The translations under genes and the position numbers were made by a program. Positions 17,174-25,816 of a DNA stretch of 64,000 nucleotides are shown piece after piece. Within the stretch, counting starts at the first letter, position 1. Every line of letters starts with the position of its first letter. Source of the stretch: Saccharopolyspora shandongensis (lineage in GTDB: Bacteria; Actinomycetota; Actinomycetes; Mycobacteriales; Pseudonocardiaceae); the NCBI RefSeq assembly GCF_900106995.1, contig NZ_FNOK01000006.1, positions 186,001 to 250,000 on the forward strand. The letters are read 5' to 3'. Under the pieces are notes generated by a model. That model saw only the letters and a program-made list of their open reading frames with translations. It did not search any database and had not been told where the DNA came from.

Positions 17174-17286
17174 CCGGCCACCCTACGCGGCGGGCGAACT
17201 ACCCGCGGTGAGCCGTCCACATGCGCCGCACAGACCCGCCTATATCCATAGTGGACAACACGAGGATTCCCGTCGCGGCGGCGGGA

Positions 17287-17640
17287 TCAGAGCCGCGTTT
17301 CGGAACGTCGTGGACTGGAACCGGTGGCGGCAGAGGTTGTCACGCCTCCCATGGCCGCAGGAGAGCCGTCGCGCGCGGCGGCACCGTAGTTGTAGGCGAG
17401 CGTGCCGCCGGCGTGTTGCAGGCTGCGCGTCAGCGCGGCGGCGTGATCGCCGGCCTGCGCCAGGTGCGGGCCGACGGTCGCCCAGCTCGCCAGGTCCCGG
17501 CGGGCCTGTTCGGCCAGGTCTCCGAGGAGTTCGGCGATCGCCGCCAGGTCGGCGAGGACGACGACCGGATCACCGGCCTCGCCGAGATCGGCCGCGCCCA
17601 GCGCGGCGCGAGCGTCGGCGATGTGCTGCTGCGGGTTCAT
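17287..17640 (-). CDS. Small hypothetical helical protein
   Basis: A 117-aa frame starts MNPQQHIADARAALGAADLG. The first 75 residues form amphipathic, Ala/Leu-rich helices (VLADLAAIAELLGDLAEQAR), and the last 30 are Gly/Ser/Thr-rich and probably disordered. I do not recognise a family. It may be a small partner protein like the short helical proteins common in actinomycetes. It diverges from the LPMO gene across a 333-bp gap. Confidence 0.55.
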   Translation of the reverse strand: MNPQQHIADARAALGAADLGEAGDPVVVLADLAAIAELLGDLAEQARRDLASWATVGPHLAQAGDHAAALTRSLQHAGGTLAYNYGAAARDGSPAAMGGVTTSAATGSSPRRSETRL

Positions 17641-17725
17641 GCCGGTCGCCCCCTCGACGGCCCGACTTCGGCGAACACCCGAATGTTCCCGCGCACCCCC
17701 GACAATTTTCGCGATTCCCGACGGC

Positions 17726-17747
17726 GGACCACTTCTCGGAGTGGTCC
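17726..17747. repeat. Inverted repeat upstream of LPMO gene
   Basis: GGACCACT (17726-17733) and AGTGGTCC (17740-17747) form a perfect 8-bp inverted repeat with a 6-bp centre. Its arms share the GGACCA/TGGTCC core with the DasR-like site 58 bp downstream, so it could be a second, spaced-out binding site or a terminator. Confidence 0.45.
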
Positions 17748-17804
17748 TGGTCCATCGCGGTGACTGTTTTCGCAGGTGTTGACCGGATTCCGACGCCTTC
17801 AGTA

Positions 17805-17816
17805 TGGTCCAGACCA
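17805..17816. promoter_or_regulatory. DasR-responsive element (dre)-like site
   Basis: TGGTCCAGACCA, in the context AGTATGGTCCAGACCACACT, closely matches the dre consensus ACTGGTCTAGACCACT and the TGGTCCAGACCT repeats of Streptomyces chitinase promoters. It lies 157 bp upstream of the LPMO start. Control by N-acetylglucosamine through DasR is inferred. The rest of the 333-bp gap shows no gene. Confidence 0.7.
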
Positions 17817-17973
17817 CACTGTTCTCCTGGGGAAGGCCCGGTCGATGGGCGGTCGTCGACAGGCCGGTTTCCTCCCGCTCCTCCGGCGCCGCGCGCCGTG
17901 CTCGCCGACCGCCGACCCGGATTTCGGGGGGTCTGACGGCCGGGAACACCGGCCGCATCGACAAGGAGCCGAG

Positions 17974-18489
17974 ATGGACTCGAAGCGAAAGCTCGCCGCC
18001 GCTGCCGTCGGCGCGGCGATCGCGCCCTTCCTGGTGGCGATACCCGCCAGCACCGCCGGCGCGCACGGCTACATCGACTCGCCGCCGAGCCGCCAGGCCC
18101 AGTGCGCCGCCGGGACGGTGCCCTGCGGCGAGATCAAGTGGGAGCCGCAGAGCGTCGAGGGCCCGAAGGGCCTGACCAGCTGCAGCGGCGGGAACGGCCG
18201 GTTCGCCGACCTCGACGACGACAGCAAGGACTGGAAGGCCACGCAGGTCGGCAACACGGTGAACTTCAACTGGACGATCACCGCCAACCACTCCACCACG
18301 ACGTGGGAGTACTTCATCGGCGGCAACCGGGTCGCGGTGTTCGACGACCACGGCGCCCAGCCGCCGGACCACCTCTCCCACACCGTCGACCTCGGCGGCG
18401 TGAGCGGCAAGCAGAAGCTGCTGGCCGTCTGGAACATCGCCGACACCGCCAACGCCTTCTACGCCTGCGTCGACCTCAACGTGGGCTGA
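17974..18489 (+). CDS. Secreted AA10 lytic polysaccharide monooxygenase (chitin-active type)
   Basis: This 171-aa protein begins with a Sec signal peptide (MDSKRKL, then a hydrophobic core ending STAGA). Cleavage before His31 exposes the N-terminal HGYIDSPPSRQ typical of AA10 enzymes. His31 and His106 (in ITANHSTTTWEY) form the copper histidine brace, and Phe162 is the likely axial residue. Mature protein length (141 aa) equals a single catalytic domain with no carbohydrate module. It would oxidatively cleave crystalline chitin or cellulose outside the cell. AAGGAG lies 5 nt before the ATG. The DasR-like site upstream supports chitin as the substrate. Confidence 0.92.
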   Translation: MDSKRKLAAAAVGAAIAPFLVAIPASTAGAHGYIDSPPSRQAQCAAGTVPCGEIKWEPQSVEGPKGLTSCSGGNGRFADLDDDSKDWKATQVGNTVNFNWTITANHSTTTWEYFIGGNRVAVFDDHGAQPPDHLSHTVDLGGVSGKQKLLAVWNIADTANAFYACVDLNVG

Positions 18490-18500
18490 CCGGCGAGGGG

Positions 18501-18536
18501 CCGTGCGTCTCCGGGGTGCCACCCGGAGACGCACGG
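18501..18536. terminator. Bidirectional hairpin terminator
   Basis: A perfect 15-bp stem (18501-18515 with 18522-18536) with a 6-nt loop lies between the convergent LPMO and AEC transporter genes. Confidence 0.88.
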
Positions 18537-18541
18537 GCACG

Positions 18542-19462
18542 TCAGCCCAACAATGCCGTGACGGCGAAAAGCACCGGCACCGAGAGGATCGTGGACAGCA
18601 GGATCGATTCGCGCGCCAGCCGCACGCCCACGTTGTAGCGCGAGGCGTAGACGAAGAGGTTCTGCGCCGCCGGGAGCGCGGAGATCACCACCGCCGCGAA
18701 CAGCGTCGCGCCCTCCAGTCCGAACAGGCCCGCGCCGATCGCCCAGGCGATCACCGGGTGCACCACCGATTTCAGGCCCACCGACAGCAGAACCGGCCAC
18801 CGCTCCGCGCCGGCCGCGGGCAACGCGCTGCCGCGCAACGAGATGCCGAACGCCAGCAGCACCGTCGGCACGGACAGGTGCCCGAGCAGGGTGATCGGCT
18901 CCAGCACCGGAGCCGGAATCCGCCAGCCGCTCAACGAGATCCCGACGCCGATCAGCGAGCAGATGACGATCGGGTTGCGGAACGGCGCGAGGATCCGCAG
19001 CCATGCCGAGGAACGCTCCCCGCCCTGCGAGAAGTCGATCACGGTCAGCCCGATCGGCGTCATGACCAGCAGCTGGAACAGCATCACCGGCGCGATCAGG
19101 CTCGCGTCGCCGAGCACGTAGACGGCGATCGGGATGCCGAGGTTGCCGGCGTTGACGTAGCTGGAGCACAGCGCGCCGATGGTCGTGCGCCGGATGTTCC
19201 ACCTGCGCAGCAGGCCGACCAGCACGAACAGGCCCGCTGCGGCGAACGTGCTCAACGCGCTGACCAGCAGCGGGGTGGAGAAGAGGATCGAGACGTTGGA
19301 TTCCGAGAGCATCTGCAGCAGCAGCGCGGGAGTTCCGACGTAGAACGACAACCGGGTCAGCGTCTCGCGCGCGTTCTCGCCGAGCAGCTCGCCGCGTCCC
19401 AGCAGGTAGCCGATCAGCACGATGGCGGCGATGACGCCGAAGCCCTGGATCACGCCGGACAC
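18542..19462 (-). CDS. AEC (auxin efflux carrier) family transporter
   Basis: This 306-aa membrane protein has about ten hydrophobic segments in two halves, starting GVIQGFGVIAAIVLIGYLLG. The conserved SSYVNAGNLGIPIAVYVLGD segment in the first half and the ISALPAAQNLFVYASRY segment in the second are hallmark positions of the family. Bacterial AEC carriers move malate, malonate or related anions. GTG 19462 with GGAGGC just upstream gives the normal family length; the reading frame extends further upstream but the extra residues are not membrane-like. A 12-bp palindrome lies 114 bp upstream. Confidence 0.88.
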   Translation of the reverse strand: MSGVIQGFGVIAAIVLIGYLLGRGELLGENARETLTRLSFYVGTPALLLQMLSESNVSILFSTPLLVSALSTFAAAGLFVLVGLLRRWNIRRTTIGALCSSYVNAGNLGIPIAVYVLGDASLIAPVMLFQLLVMTPIGLTVIDFSQGGERSSAWLRILAPFRNPIVICSLIGVGISLSGWRIPAPVLEPITLLGHLSVPTVLLAFGISLRGSALPAAGAERWPVLLSVGLKSVVHPVIAWAIGAGLFGLEGATLFAAVVISALPAAQNLFVYASRYNVGVRLARESILLSTILSVPVLFAVTALLG

Positions 19463-19575
19463 GACGCCTCCGCTCCCCGGTTCGCACGCATTCCACAGTG
19501 GACGATGATGGCGGCCGGGCGGCGCCGGGCCACCCGCTCTCGGGCGCGAGGCATGCTTCGTCTTCCGGGCTGGTT

Positions 19576-19587
19576 CCAACTGGTTGG
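19576..19587. promoter_or_regulatory. Candidate operator upstream of AEC gene
   Basis: CCAAC-TG-GTTGG is an inverted repeat in an AT-richer patch between the AEC start and the 3' end of the arabinosyltransferase gene. No regulator gene is adjacent. Confidence 0.3.
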
Positions 19588-19649
19588 TTAGCGATCCTAA
19601 GCGATCTAGGTCGCCGCTACCTCGCCGGAATGGCGATGCTCACAGCCGA

Positions 19650-22600
19650 TCACGTGGCGTCGCCGGCCGGAATCTCCTCGAGCGGGCGGATGTCGGTGCG
19701 ACCGGTCGAGCTGGGCGCGCCGCCGGGCAGCTTCACCGCCTTCGTCAGCGGGCCCGGACTCCACAGCCCCCAATGCGTTTCGCGGTGGACCTCCATCGCG
19801 GCCTCCGCAGGCAGCGCGTCCGCCTCGTAGGCGTCCACCAGGTACAGCGTGCCCCAGTCGCGGTGCAGGTCGCCCTTGAGGTAGGTCGGCATCGTCCGCA
19901 CGCTGCCCGCCACGTTGAGCCAGCCGAACGGGCCACCGGCGCCCGGCGCAGACCAGCTCTGGCCCATGTCGCGCATGATCCCGCCGCCGGCCACCCGGAA
20001 CCGCGGCAGCTCGGCGACCCCGTTGTGCAGGCGCGCCAGGTTCAGGCAGGGGTGCACCAGCGCGGCGGTCCACTCCACGAAGGTCGGCGCGTCGCCGATC
20101 ACCTGCGTCATGCTGGTCAGCCGCGGGACGCGCGGCGCGCTGACGGCGATCCAGCCGCCGGAGTCGATCTTGCGGTCCACGGCCACCACCCGGACCTTGG
20201 TCGCGTCGCGCACGACGAACCTGCGGTCGAACCACATCCCGCTGAGCTGGGCGACGTCGACGCGGCCCAGGATCTCGAAGCCCTCCGGGGTGTCCCGGCC
20301 CCATTCGACGCCGAGCGCGTTCACGCCCGTCGCGTCGCCGCCGAACGACAGCACCACCGGGGCTTCGCCGCTGGTGGCCTGCGGGGGCAGGTCGAACCAC
20401 GGGGTGCGCAGCTCGCCGGTGAGCGGCCCGTCGGCGGCGTAGGTGCCCCACACCGGCGCGTCGTCGCCGCCGAACCCGAACGGCGGGGTCCAGTGCTTGC
20501 CCTCCGGGTAGCCGAAGCGGTGGAAACCCGTCGCGGCGGCCACGAGGTAGTCGCCGGGCTTCTGCTCGGTGCGGCGGCTCGCCGACGCCGCGCTCTCGGC
20601 CCGCGGCTGGATGTGCGACTGCGCCAGCACGCCGCTGCGCGGATCGGTCTCGACGCCGACGTAGTCGGAGAGCCCGCAGCTGGAACCGGCGAGCTGCTTG
20701 ACGTTGTCCGCGCCGAGGCTGTAGCCGTCGCGCTGCCGCTGCATGCCCGCGGCGAACAGCGCCACCTCGCCGACCAGCAGGACCGCGCAGGTGAACGTCA
20801 GCGGGGCGGCGCCGAGGCTGAGCACCCGCCGCCGCGCCTCCGGCGTGATCACCGGCAGTTCGTCGTGCCGCAGGTGCTCGACCATGGCGACGATGCCGGC
20901 GATCGCCGCGGCCGCCAGGAAGTACGTGCTCGCGCTGCGCCCGTCGAGGCTCGGCGCCCGGTCGAACCACGGCACACCCCAACCGGAGACGTACCACCAC
21001 GAGTTCGTGCCGGTGACCGAGAACGCGCAGATCACCATGAGCCCGGCGAAGAACCCGGCCCTGTTGCGCCGGGACCGCAGTACCGCCGCGCTCGTCGCCA
21101 GCGCCGTCAGCGCGGCGACCACCGCGCCGATCCCGGCGAGCATCCCGAAGTGGTGCGTGTGCTTCGTCGGGGTCATCGCCAGCACCACGAAGCTCAGCGC
21201 GGCGACCGCCAGCACGCGGCGGCTCGGGCCGAGCGCGGCACCCCGGATCTTGCCCCGGCGCAGCAGCACCACGCCGCTGGCCACGATGCACAAGATGAGC
21301 AGCAGCACGGGGAATCGACGCGTCAGCGACCCGTCCGGCCACGGCCCGAACAGCCGGTCGTAGCGGCTGAGCTCCTCGAACCACTGCTCGTTCGGCCCGA
21401 ACTTGGTCTTCAGCGCCACCGAATCCAGCACGGACTGCAGCGTCTGGTCGAAGAAGACGCCGACCAGGATCACCAGCCCCGCCGCCGCGACGGGAGCCAG
21501 CACCGGCAGCGCGCCGCGTTCCCGCACCCGCTGCCACAGCAGCCGGAGCAGCGGCTTGGCGGCCACCACGAACGGCAGGATCGCGACCATGCCGTGCGGA
21601 TTCGCGCCCAGGCCCAGCGCCGCCGCGAGCAGCCCGAGCGCGGCGGGCGTCAGCCGCCGGGTGGCCACGGCGCGTTCGACCGCGCACAACGCGAGCAGGA
21701 AGAACGCCACGACGACGGGTTCCGGGCGGAGGCCGTTGTTGTACGGCAGCCAGAAGGCCAGGAACACCGCTGCGGCGGCCCAGCCCGCGGACTCGCTGCG
21801 GCGCACCTGCTGCCCGAGCCGCGGCAGCACGCCGCGGCTGACGAGCAGCCAGCTGATGACGCCGAGGAACAGCGCGGGCAACCGCACCCACGGCGTCGCT
21901 GGCGAGATCTGCACCCACAGCGCGTAGAGCTCGTAGAACCACCCGAACGGCGATTCCGGATTGCCGAACCAGCGGAAGTAGTTGGTGACGTACCCGGCAC
22001 TGTCGGAGGCGCGCAGCATGGTCAGGATGTAGCCGTCGTCGGCGGTCATCGCGCCGATCAACCACCACACGCCCAGCGCGCCGAGGACGACCACGTCGCG
22101 GATCTTCGGCCGCCACCACCGCTCGGGCGCCCAGCGCGGCGCGCGGCGGACCTCCATGCGCCGCAACGCCACCATCGAGCCGAGGAACGCCAGGACGGCC
22201 AGCACCATCACGGCGACCTTCAGCGGCGTCGCCTGGGTCGCGAAGCGGTTGTCCACCCGCGCCTCGAAGGACAGGCCGCGAACGTCGTCGACCGCCGCGT
22301 CGAGCTGCGAGTAGATGCCAGTCAGCTGGGGCCGGTTGTCGCCGGGCACGGCGGCCAGCGCGACACCGCCCATCGCGGCCTCCGTCCCGTCGGCGTCCGA
22401 GCGCACCGAGATCGAGCAGTCGCCCGCGGGCAGCGCGGCGGTGCCGGCCTGGTGCCCCTTGGACCACAGCGCGACCTGCCCGCCGTCGATCTGCAGCGTG
22501 AGGCCGGTCAGCCCGCCGTACTCCGAGGACGGCGCGTTCGTGGCGACCAGCACGCCGGGGCCGTCGATGCGCGCGTCCAGGCTGCGCGCCGCCGCGCACG

Positions 22601-22826
22601 GCACCTCCGCCGCGAGCCACAGCGGCGCGTGCCCGACCAGCGGCGCCGACACCGATTCGGTGCCCCGCGCGGTCGGCCACCGCAGCGTCGTGATTTCGTG
22701 CTCGACGGGAAGGAACGGCACCGCGAGCGCCAGCAGCGCGGAGAACAGGCCCAGCACGGCCGCCCAGCGGCGCGCCGATTTCAACGCCGGTCCACGACGC
22801 GTGACCTGCACGGACCGCTCAGTCAC
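19650..22826 (-). CDS. Arabinosyltransferase, EmbA/B/C family (GT53)
   Basis: This 1058-aa integral membrane protein polymerises arabinan from decaprenyl-phosphoryl-arabinose. The first half has a lumenal loop after TM1 and then some 12 further membrane segments. The catalytic loop MTADDGYILTMLRAS and the following NYFRWFGNPESPFGWFYELY match the Emb signature. The C-terminal 400 residues form the periplasmic carbohydrate-binding part. GTG 22826 starts close to TM1 (WAAVLGLFSALLALAVPFLP). Size equals mycobacterial Emb proteins. It implies an arabinogalactan wall (chemotype IV), a strong taxonomic clue. No second emb gene or galactan gene is adjacent. Confidence 0.92.
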   Translation of the reverse strand: MTERSVQVTRRGPALKSARRWAAVLGLFSALLALAVPFLPVEHEITTLRWPTARGTESVSAPLVGHAPLWLAAEVPCAAARSLDARIDGPGVLVATNAPSSEYGGLTGLTLQIDGGQVALWSKGHQAGTAALPAGDCSISVRSDADGTEAAMGGVALAAVPGDNRPQLTGIYSQLDAAVDDVRGLSFEARVDNRFATQATPLKVAVMVLAVLAFLGSMVALRRMEVRRAPRWAPERWWRPKIRDVVVLGALGVWWLIGAMTADDGYILTMLRASDSAGYVTNYFRWFGNPESPFGWFYELYALWVQISPATPWVRLPALFLGVISWLLVSRGVLPRLGQQVRRSESAGWAAAAVFLAFWLPYNNGLRPEPVVVAFFLLALCAVERAVATRRLTPAALGLLAAALGLGANPHGMVAILPFVVAAKPLLRLLWQRVRERGALPVLAPVAAAGLVILVGVFFDQTLQSVLDSVALKTKFGPNEQWFEELSRYDRLFGPWPDGSLTRRFPVLLLILCIVASGVVLLRRGKIRGAALGPSRRVLAVAALSFVVLAMTPTKHTHHFGMLAGIGAVVAALTALATSAAVLRSRRNRAGFFAGLMVICAFSVTGTNSWWYVSGWGVPWFDRAPSLDGRSASTYFLAAAAIAGIVAMVEHLRHDELPVITPEARRRVLSLGAAPLTFTCAVLLVGEVALFAAGMQRQRDGYSLGADNVKQLAGSSCGLSDYVGVETDPRSGVLAQSHIQPRAESAASASRRTEQKPGDYLVAAATGFHRFGYPEGKHWTPPFGFGGDDAPVWGTYAADGPLTGELRTPWFDLPPQATSGEAPVVLSFGGDATGVNALGVEWGRDTPEGFEILGRVDVAQLSGMWFDRRFVVRDATKVRVVAVDRKIDSGGWIAVSAPRVPRLTSMTQVIGDAPTFVEWTAALVHPCLNLARLHNGVAELPRFRVAGGGIMRDMGQSWSAPGAGGPFGWLNVAGSVRTMPTYLKGDLHRDWGTLYLVDAYEADALPAEAAMEVHRETHWGLWSPGPLTKAVKLPGGAPSSTGRTDIRPLEEIPAGDAT

Positions 22827-23050
22827 GCGACCGCCACCTCTGCTTCCCGAAAAGTCCCAACCCGAAGAGCTTAGAGAGCCGCGCCGACGAGGCGACAACC
22901 GGCGGAACGTCATCGCGCAGCGCAGCCGGACCGGCACGCAGCGCGATCTTCCCGGCCGCGGTGGTTGGCGAGGCGGCTCTCGGCGCGCGGGCTGGGCTGT
23001 CCGGGTGGAAGCGGTCCACTGCGGACGGCGCCTTCACTACCGTGATCAGA

Positions 23051-23926
23051 ATGACTTTCACGTTGATCAAAGGCACTTTCCGGATCATCGGCGCCTCGCC
23101 CGACGGCGACTCGATCCGCTTCTACCCCACCGACCCGAAGGCGTTCGCCAAGGCGGGCCTGTCCGTGCGGCTGAACTCGCGCGGCGGCGCCCAGCTCCGA
23201 TTAGAGGGCATCGACGCGCTGGAGACGCACTACCGGCCGCAAGCGCGCGGCAGCGAGATGTGGCACCAGCCGGCCGAACTGGCCAACGCCGCTTCGGAAG
23301 CGCTGCTGCGGCACCTGGGTTTCACCGCTTTCGAGCGCAACGACAACGGCGCGGTCACGGCGAGCACCCCGGAAGAGGCGCCCGGCCACATCCTGACCCG
23401 GTTCGCGGACAAGTACGGCCGGGCGGTGGCCTTCGCCTTCCCCGGCCGGCGACCGGGCCGCTCCACCGACGGCGGCGACGTCCACCTGGACCCGAAAGCC
23501 CTGCAGGCGTCGGCGAATCAGGCGCTGCTGACCGCGGGCCTGGTGTACCCGACCTTCTACTCCAAGCTGTTTCCCGACCTGCGCCAGAGCATGGCGGAGG
23601 CCGCGATCGCCGCCCGGAACGCGAAGCAGGGCGTGTGGGCGACGGACGCGACGCTGGAAGGGCTGCGGGTGCGTTCCCGCGAGCAGCTCCAGGAAGAGGC
23701 GGTGCTGCTGCCGAAGCTGTTCCGGCGGCTGGCCGACTACTTCGAGCTGGAGGAGTCCGGCGGGGCGTCGCTGGGCGGGTTCGCCGAGTACCTCGACACC
23801 CGCGACGACCGGCTGTTCACCGTCCCGGACGGCCACGCCACCGAGCTGGAAACCCTCGTCGAGGTCCGCCGCCAGAACATCCGCCTGACGGTCGAGCCGG
23901 AGCGGATCGTCTTCACCGAGGCCTGA
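23051..23926 (+). CDS. Thermonuclease-like (SNase-fold) protein
   Basis: This 291-aa protein carries staphylococcal-nuclease-like motifs in order: PDGDSIRFYP, LRLEGIDALETHY (with the Arg and the Asp/Glu of the metal site), FADKYGRAVAF, NQALLTAGLVYPTFY, and AEAAIAARNAKQGVWA. A roughly 90-residue C-terminal extension is specific to this group. It would hydrolyse nucleic acids with a divalent metal. There is no signal peptide, so it appears cytoplasmic. The start ATG 23051 has a weak ribosome-binding site. It diverges from the Emb gene and no partner gene suggests its role. Confidence 0.75.
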   Translation: MTFTLIKGTFRIIGASPDGDSIRFYPTDPKAFAKAGLSVRLNSRGGAQLRLEGIDALETHYRPQARGSEMWHQPAELANAASEALLRHLGFTAFERNDNGAVTASTPEEAPGHILTRFADKYGRAVAFAFPGRRPGRSTDGGDVHLDPKALQASANQALLTAGLVYPTFYSKLFPDLRQSMAEAAIAARNAKQGVWATDATLEGLRVRSREQLQEEAVLLPKLFRRLADYFELEESGGASLGGFAEYLDTRDDRLFTVPDGHATELETLVEVRRQNIRLTVEPERIVFTEA

Positions 23927-23998
23927 GCACCGGCCCATCCCGATCAACACGACGGTGCGGGTGTTCACCGGTCGCGCCAGCCAGGTGGCACCCCGCAG

Positions 23999-24109
23999 GC
24001 GGGTTACACGCTCGCGTTCCTGGTGTTCGGCGCCCTCGTCACCTTCGGCGGACTGTGCTTCGCGCTGCTGGTGAATCCGGAGCGCGACGTGCGGCGCATC
24101 GCCCGGTAG
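23999..24109 (+). pseudogene. C-terminal remnant of MFS transporter
   Basis: Reading from 23999, the frame gives AGYTLAFLVFGALVTFGGLC, then FALLVNPERDVRRIAR and a stop at 24107-24109. This is the last membrane helix and tail of a major-facilitator anion or sugar symporter; the preceding GGTPQ also fits. No start codon or other helices exist upstream because the nuclease gene ends at 23926. It is therefore a relic. It precedes an IclR gene that may once have controlled the intact transporter. Confidence 0.6.
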
Positions 24110-24173
24110 GGGGTTTCGCCCCGTTTCTCCCGCCGGGTGAGAATGGGCCGGTCGGAGCACCGGGAGGGATGTC

Positions 24174-24980
24174 GTGGACGAGCGCAGCGGGGCGGGAGCG
24201 CCGAGCGTGGCGTCCCGGCTGTTCCGGATCCTGGAGACCTTCTCCCCGGAGCGGCCGTCCCTGACGCTGTCGGCGATCAGCCGTCAGAGCGGCCTGTCGC
24301 TGACCACGACGCACCGCCTGGTCGGCGAGCTCGCCGGGTGGGGCGCGCTGGAACGCGACGACTACGGTTGCTACCGCATCGGGCTGCGGATCTACGAGCT
24401 CGCCGCGTTGACGCCGCGCGGCACGTTCCTGCGCGAGGTCGCCATGCCGTTCCTCGGCGACCTCTACGAGGCCACCCGGCAGAACGCGCAGCTCGGCGTC
24501 CTCGACGGCCACGAGGTCGTCTACCTAGAGCGCATTTCCGGCCGGGATGCCGTGCCGGTGATGTCCCGGCCGGGCGGCAGGCTGCCGCTGCACGCCACCG
24601 GCGTCGGCCTCGTCCTGCTCGCGCACGCCGATCGCGAGCTGCAGGAGGCGGTCTTGGACGGGCCGCTGAAGCGGTTCACGAACCTGACGCTCGCCGACCC
24701 GCGACGGCTGCGCGGGGTGCTCGCCGACGTCCGCAAGAACGGCTTCGCGATCAGCGACCGCCAGATCGAGCTGTCCACCCTCTCGGTGGCGGCCCCGGTC
24801 CGCGGCGATGCGGACAACGTGATCGCCGCGCTGTCCCTCGTGGTCCCGGCCGAGACCAGCGACCTCATGGCGCTGGTCCCGGCGGTCCGGGCGGCCGCCC
24901 GCGGCCTCTCCCGAGCCCTCGGTTCCCCGAAGGCCGCGGCCCTACCGCCGACGGCCCACCACGAACGCTCGGGGCCGTGA
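24174..24980 (+). CDS. IclR-family transcriptional regulator
   Basis: This 268-aa regulator has an N-terminal winged helix (SVASRLFRILETFSPERPSL, then LSAISRQSGLSLTTTHRLVGEL) and an IclR effector domain with ERISGRDAVPVMSRPGGRLPLHATGVGLVLLA. GTG 24174 has GGGAGGG 5 nt upstream. It follows the MFS remnant on the same strand with a 64-bp gap. IclR proteins in such settings control catabolic and transport genes, and its original target may have been lost with the transporter. Its C-terminal 25 residues are non-conserved. Confidence 0.9.
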   Translation: MDERSGAGAPSVASRLFRILETFSPERPSLTLSAISRQSGLSLTTTHRLVGELAGWGALERDDYGCYRIGLRIYELAALTPRGTFLREVAMPFLGDLYEATRQNAQLGVLDGHEVVYLERISGRDAVPVMSRPGGRLPLHATGVGLVLLAHADRELQEAVLDGPLKRFTNLTLADPRRLRGVLADVRKNGFAISDRQIELSTLSVAAPVRGDADNVIAALSLVVPAETSDLMALVPAVRAAARGLSRALGSPKAAALPPTAHHERSGP

Positions 24981-25003
24981 GCGGCCCGGGAGAACGCCTC
25001 GCA

Positions 25004-25492
25004 CTACTCCCAGCTGGCGCGGTGACGGGCTGAGCGGCTGAACACCCACAGTCGCATCACGACGAAGCGGGTGGTGCCGCCGATGACGCTCAGCGCGGCG
25101 ACAGCAGCGGCCTCCGCGACGCTGGAGGGATCTTCGACGGTCAGCCCCAGCAGGCCCAGCGCGATGTTGTTCGACACGCAGTAGAAGGCGAACACCGCGA
25201 GGGTCTGCAGGTGCATCCGGCCCCGGTGCTCGTCGCGGGCGGCGAACGCGAAGTGCCGGTGCGCCGCGCTGCTGGCCGCTGTGGTGATCAGCAGCGAGCA
25301 GAAGTTCGAGGCGCCGACCGGGAAGATGCCCCGCAGCAGCATGTAAAGCACCGCGTTCGCCGCAGTGGCGAGCGCGCCGACGACGGTGAACAGCACCGCC
25401 TGGCCGACGACGTCGTCCCGCTCGGCCGGGCGAACCCGATCGACCGCACCGGGGGCGATCGCCTTCGGTTCGCGCGCAGCCACGCCCTTCAT
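25004..25492 (-). CDS. GtrA-family membrane protein
   Basis: This 162-aa protein has four membrane segments: VLFTVVGALATAANAVLYML, the ASNFCSLLITTAASSAAHR region, LQTLAVFAFYCVSNNIALGL and VAEAAAVAALSVIGG. The pattern and the TTRFVVMRLWVF ending fit the GtrA family, which helps flip polyprenyl-linked sugars in cell-surface glycan assembly. ATG 25492 is preferred over upstream in-frame codons because the extra residues are not conserved. It converges with the IclR gene and diverges from dctA. No glycosyltransferase neighbour indicates its sugar. Confidence 0.8.
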   Translation of the reverse strand: MKGVAAREPKAIAPGAVDRVRPAERDDVVGQAVLFTVVGALATAANAVLYMLLRGIFPVGASNFCSLLITTAASSAAHRHFAFAARDEHRGRMHLQTLAVFAFYCVSNNIALGLLGLTVEDPSSVAEAAAVAALSVIGGTTRFVVMRLWVFSRSARHRASWE

Positions 25493-25779
25493 CGACCCCA
25501 CTCCAACGCGACGGTTCGGATCTGCGATCAAGCTAGTTCGGCCGTGCGGGAGGGCCGCGTGAACTACCTGGGAGAGCGCTGGGAACGACGGCCGCCCTCC
25601 CGGGCCCACCGGAGCATGTGACCCATTGTGTTCGACCCGTCACCGATCAGGATTCGACCGAACTGGTGATCTTGGGGCCGACGAGCGAAGACGCCGGCAG
25701 ATCGACGCCGACCGCGATCCGGCCCCCTTGACTCCAGGCGACCGGGCACGCACACTCCCAGAAATTTTGGAACTTTTTC

Positions 25780-25791
25780 GAAGTATACTTC
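25780..25791. promoter_or_regulatory. Palindromic operator upstream of dctA
   Basis: GAAG-TATA-CTTC is a perfect 12-bp palindrome with a GTATAC core, 25 bp before the dctA start and inside an AT-rich promoter-like stretch (AAATTTTGGAACTTTTT). FCD-type GntR repressors bind such GTATAC-centred sites. Confidence 0.55.
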
Positions 25792-25816
25792 CACATTGAG
25801 GAATCGGGAGGACGAC

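Noticed and set aside
19584..22874. A plus-strand frame of about 1100 codons over the arabinosyltransferase gene
   Set aside because: Composition is His/Arg/Gln-rich antisense sequence; the minus-strand Emb protein has full motifs and membrane topology.
25553..25621. A 20-codon frame with a GGGAGG start signal upstream of dctA
   Set aside because: The peptide is Arg/Pro-rich and random-looking and lies in the antisense shadow region of the GtrA upstream; there is no supporting structure.
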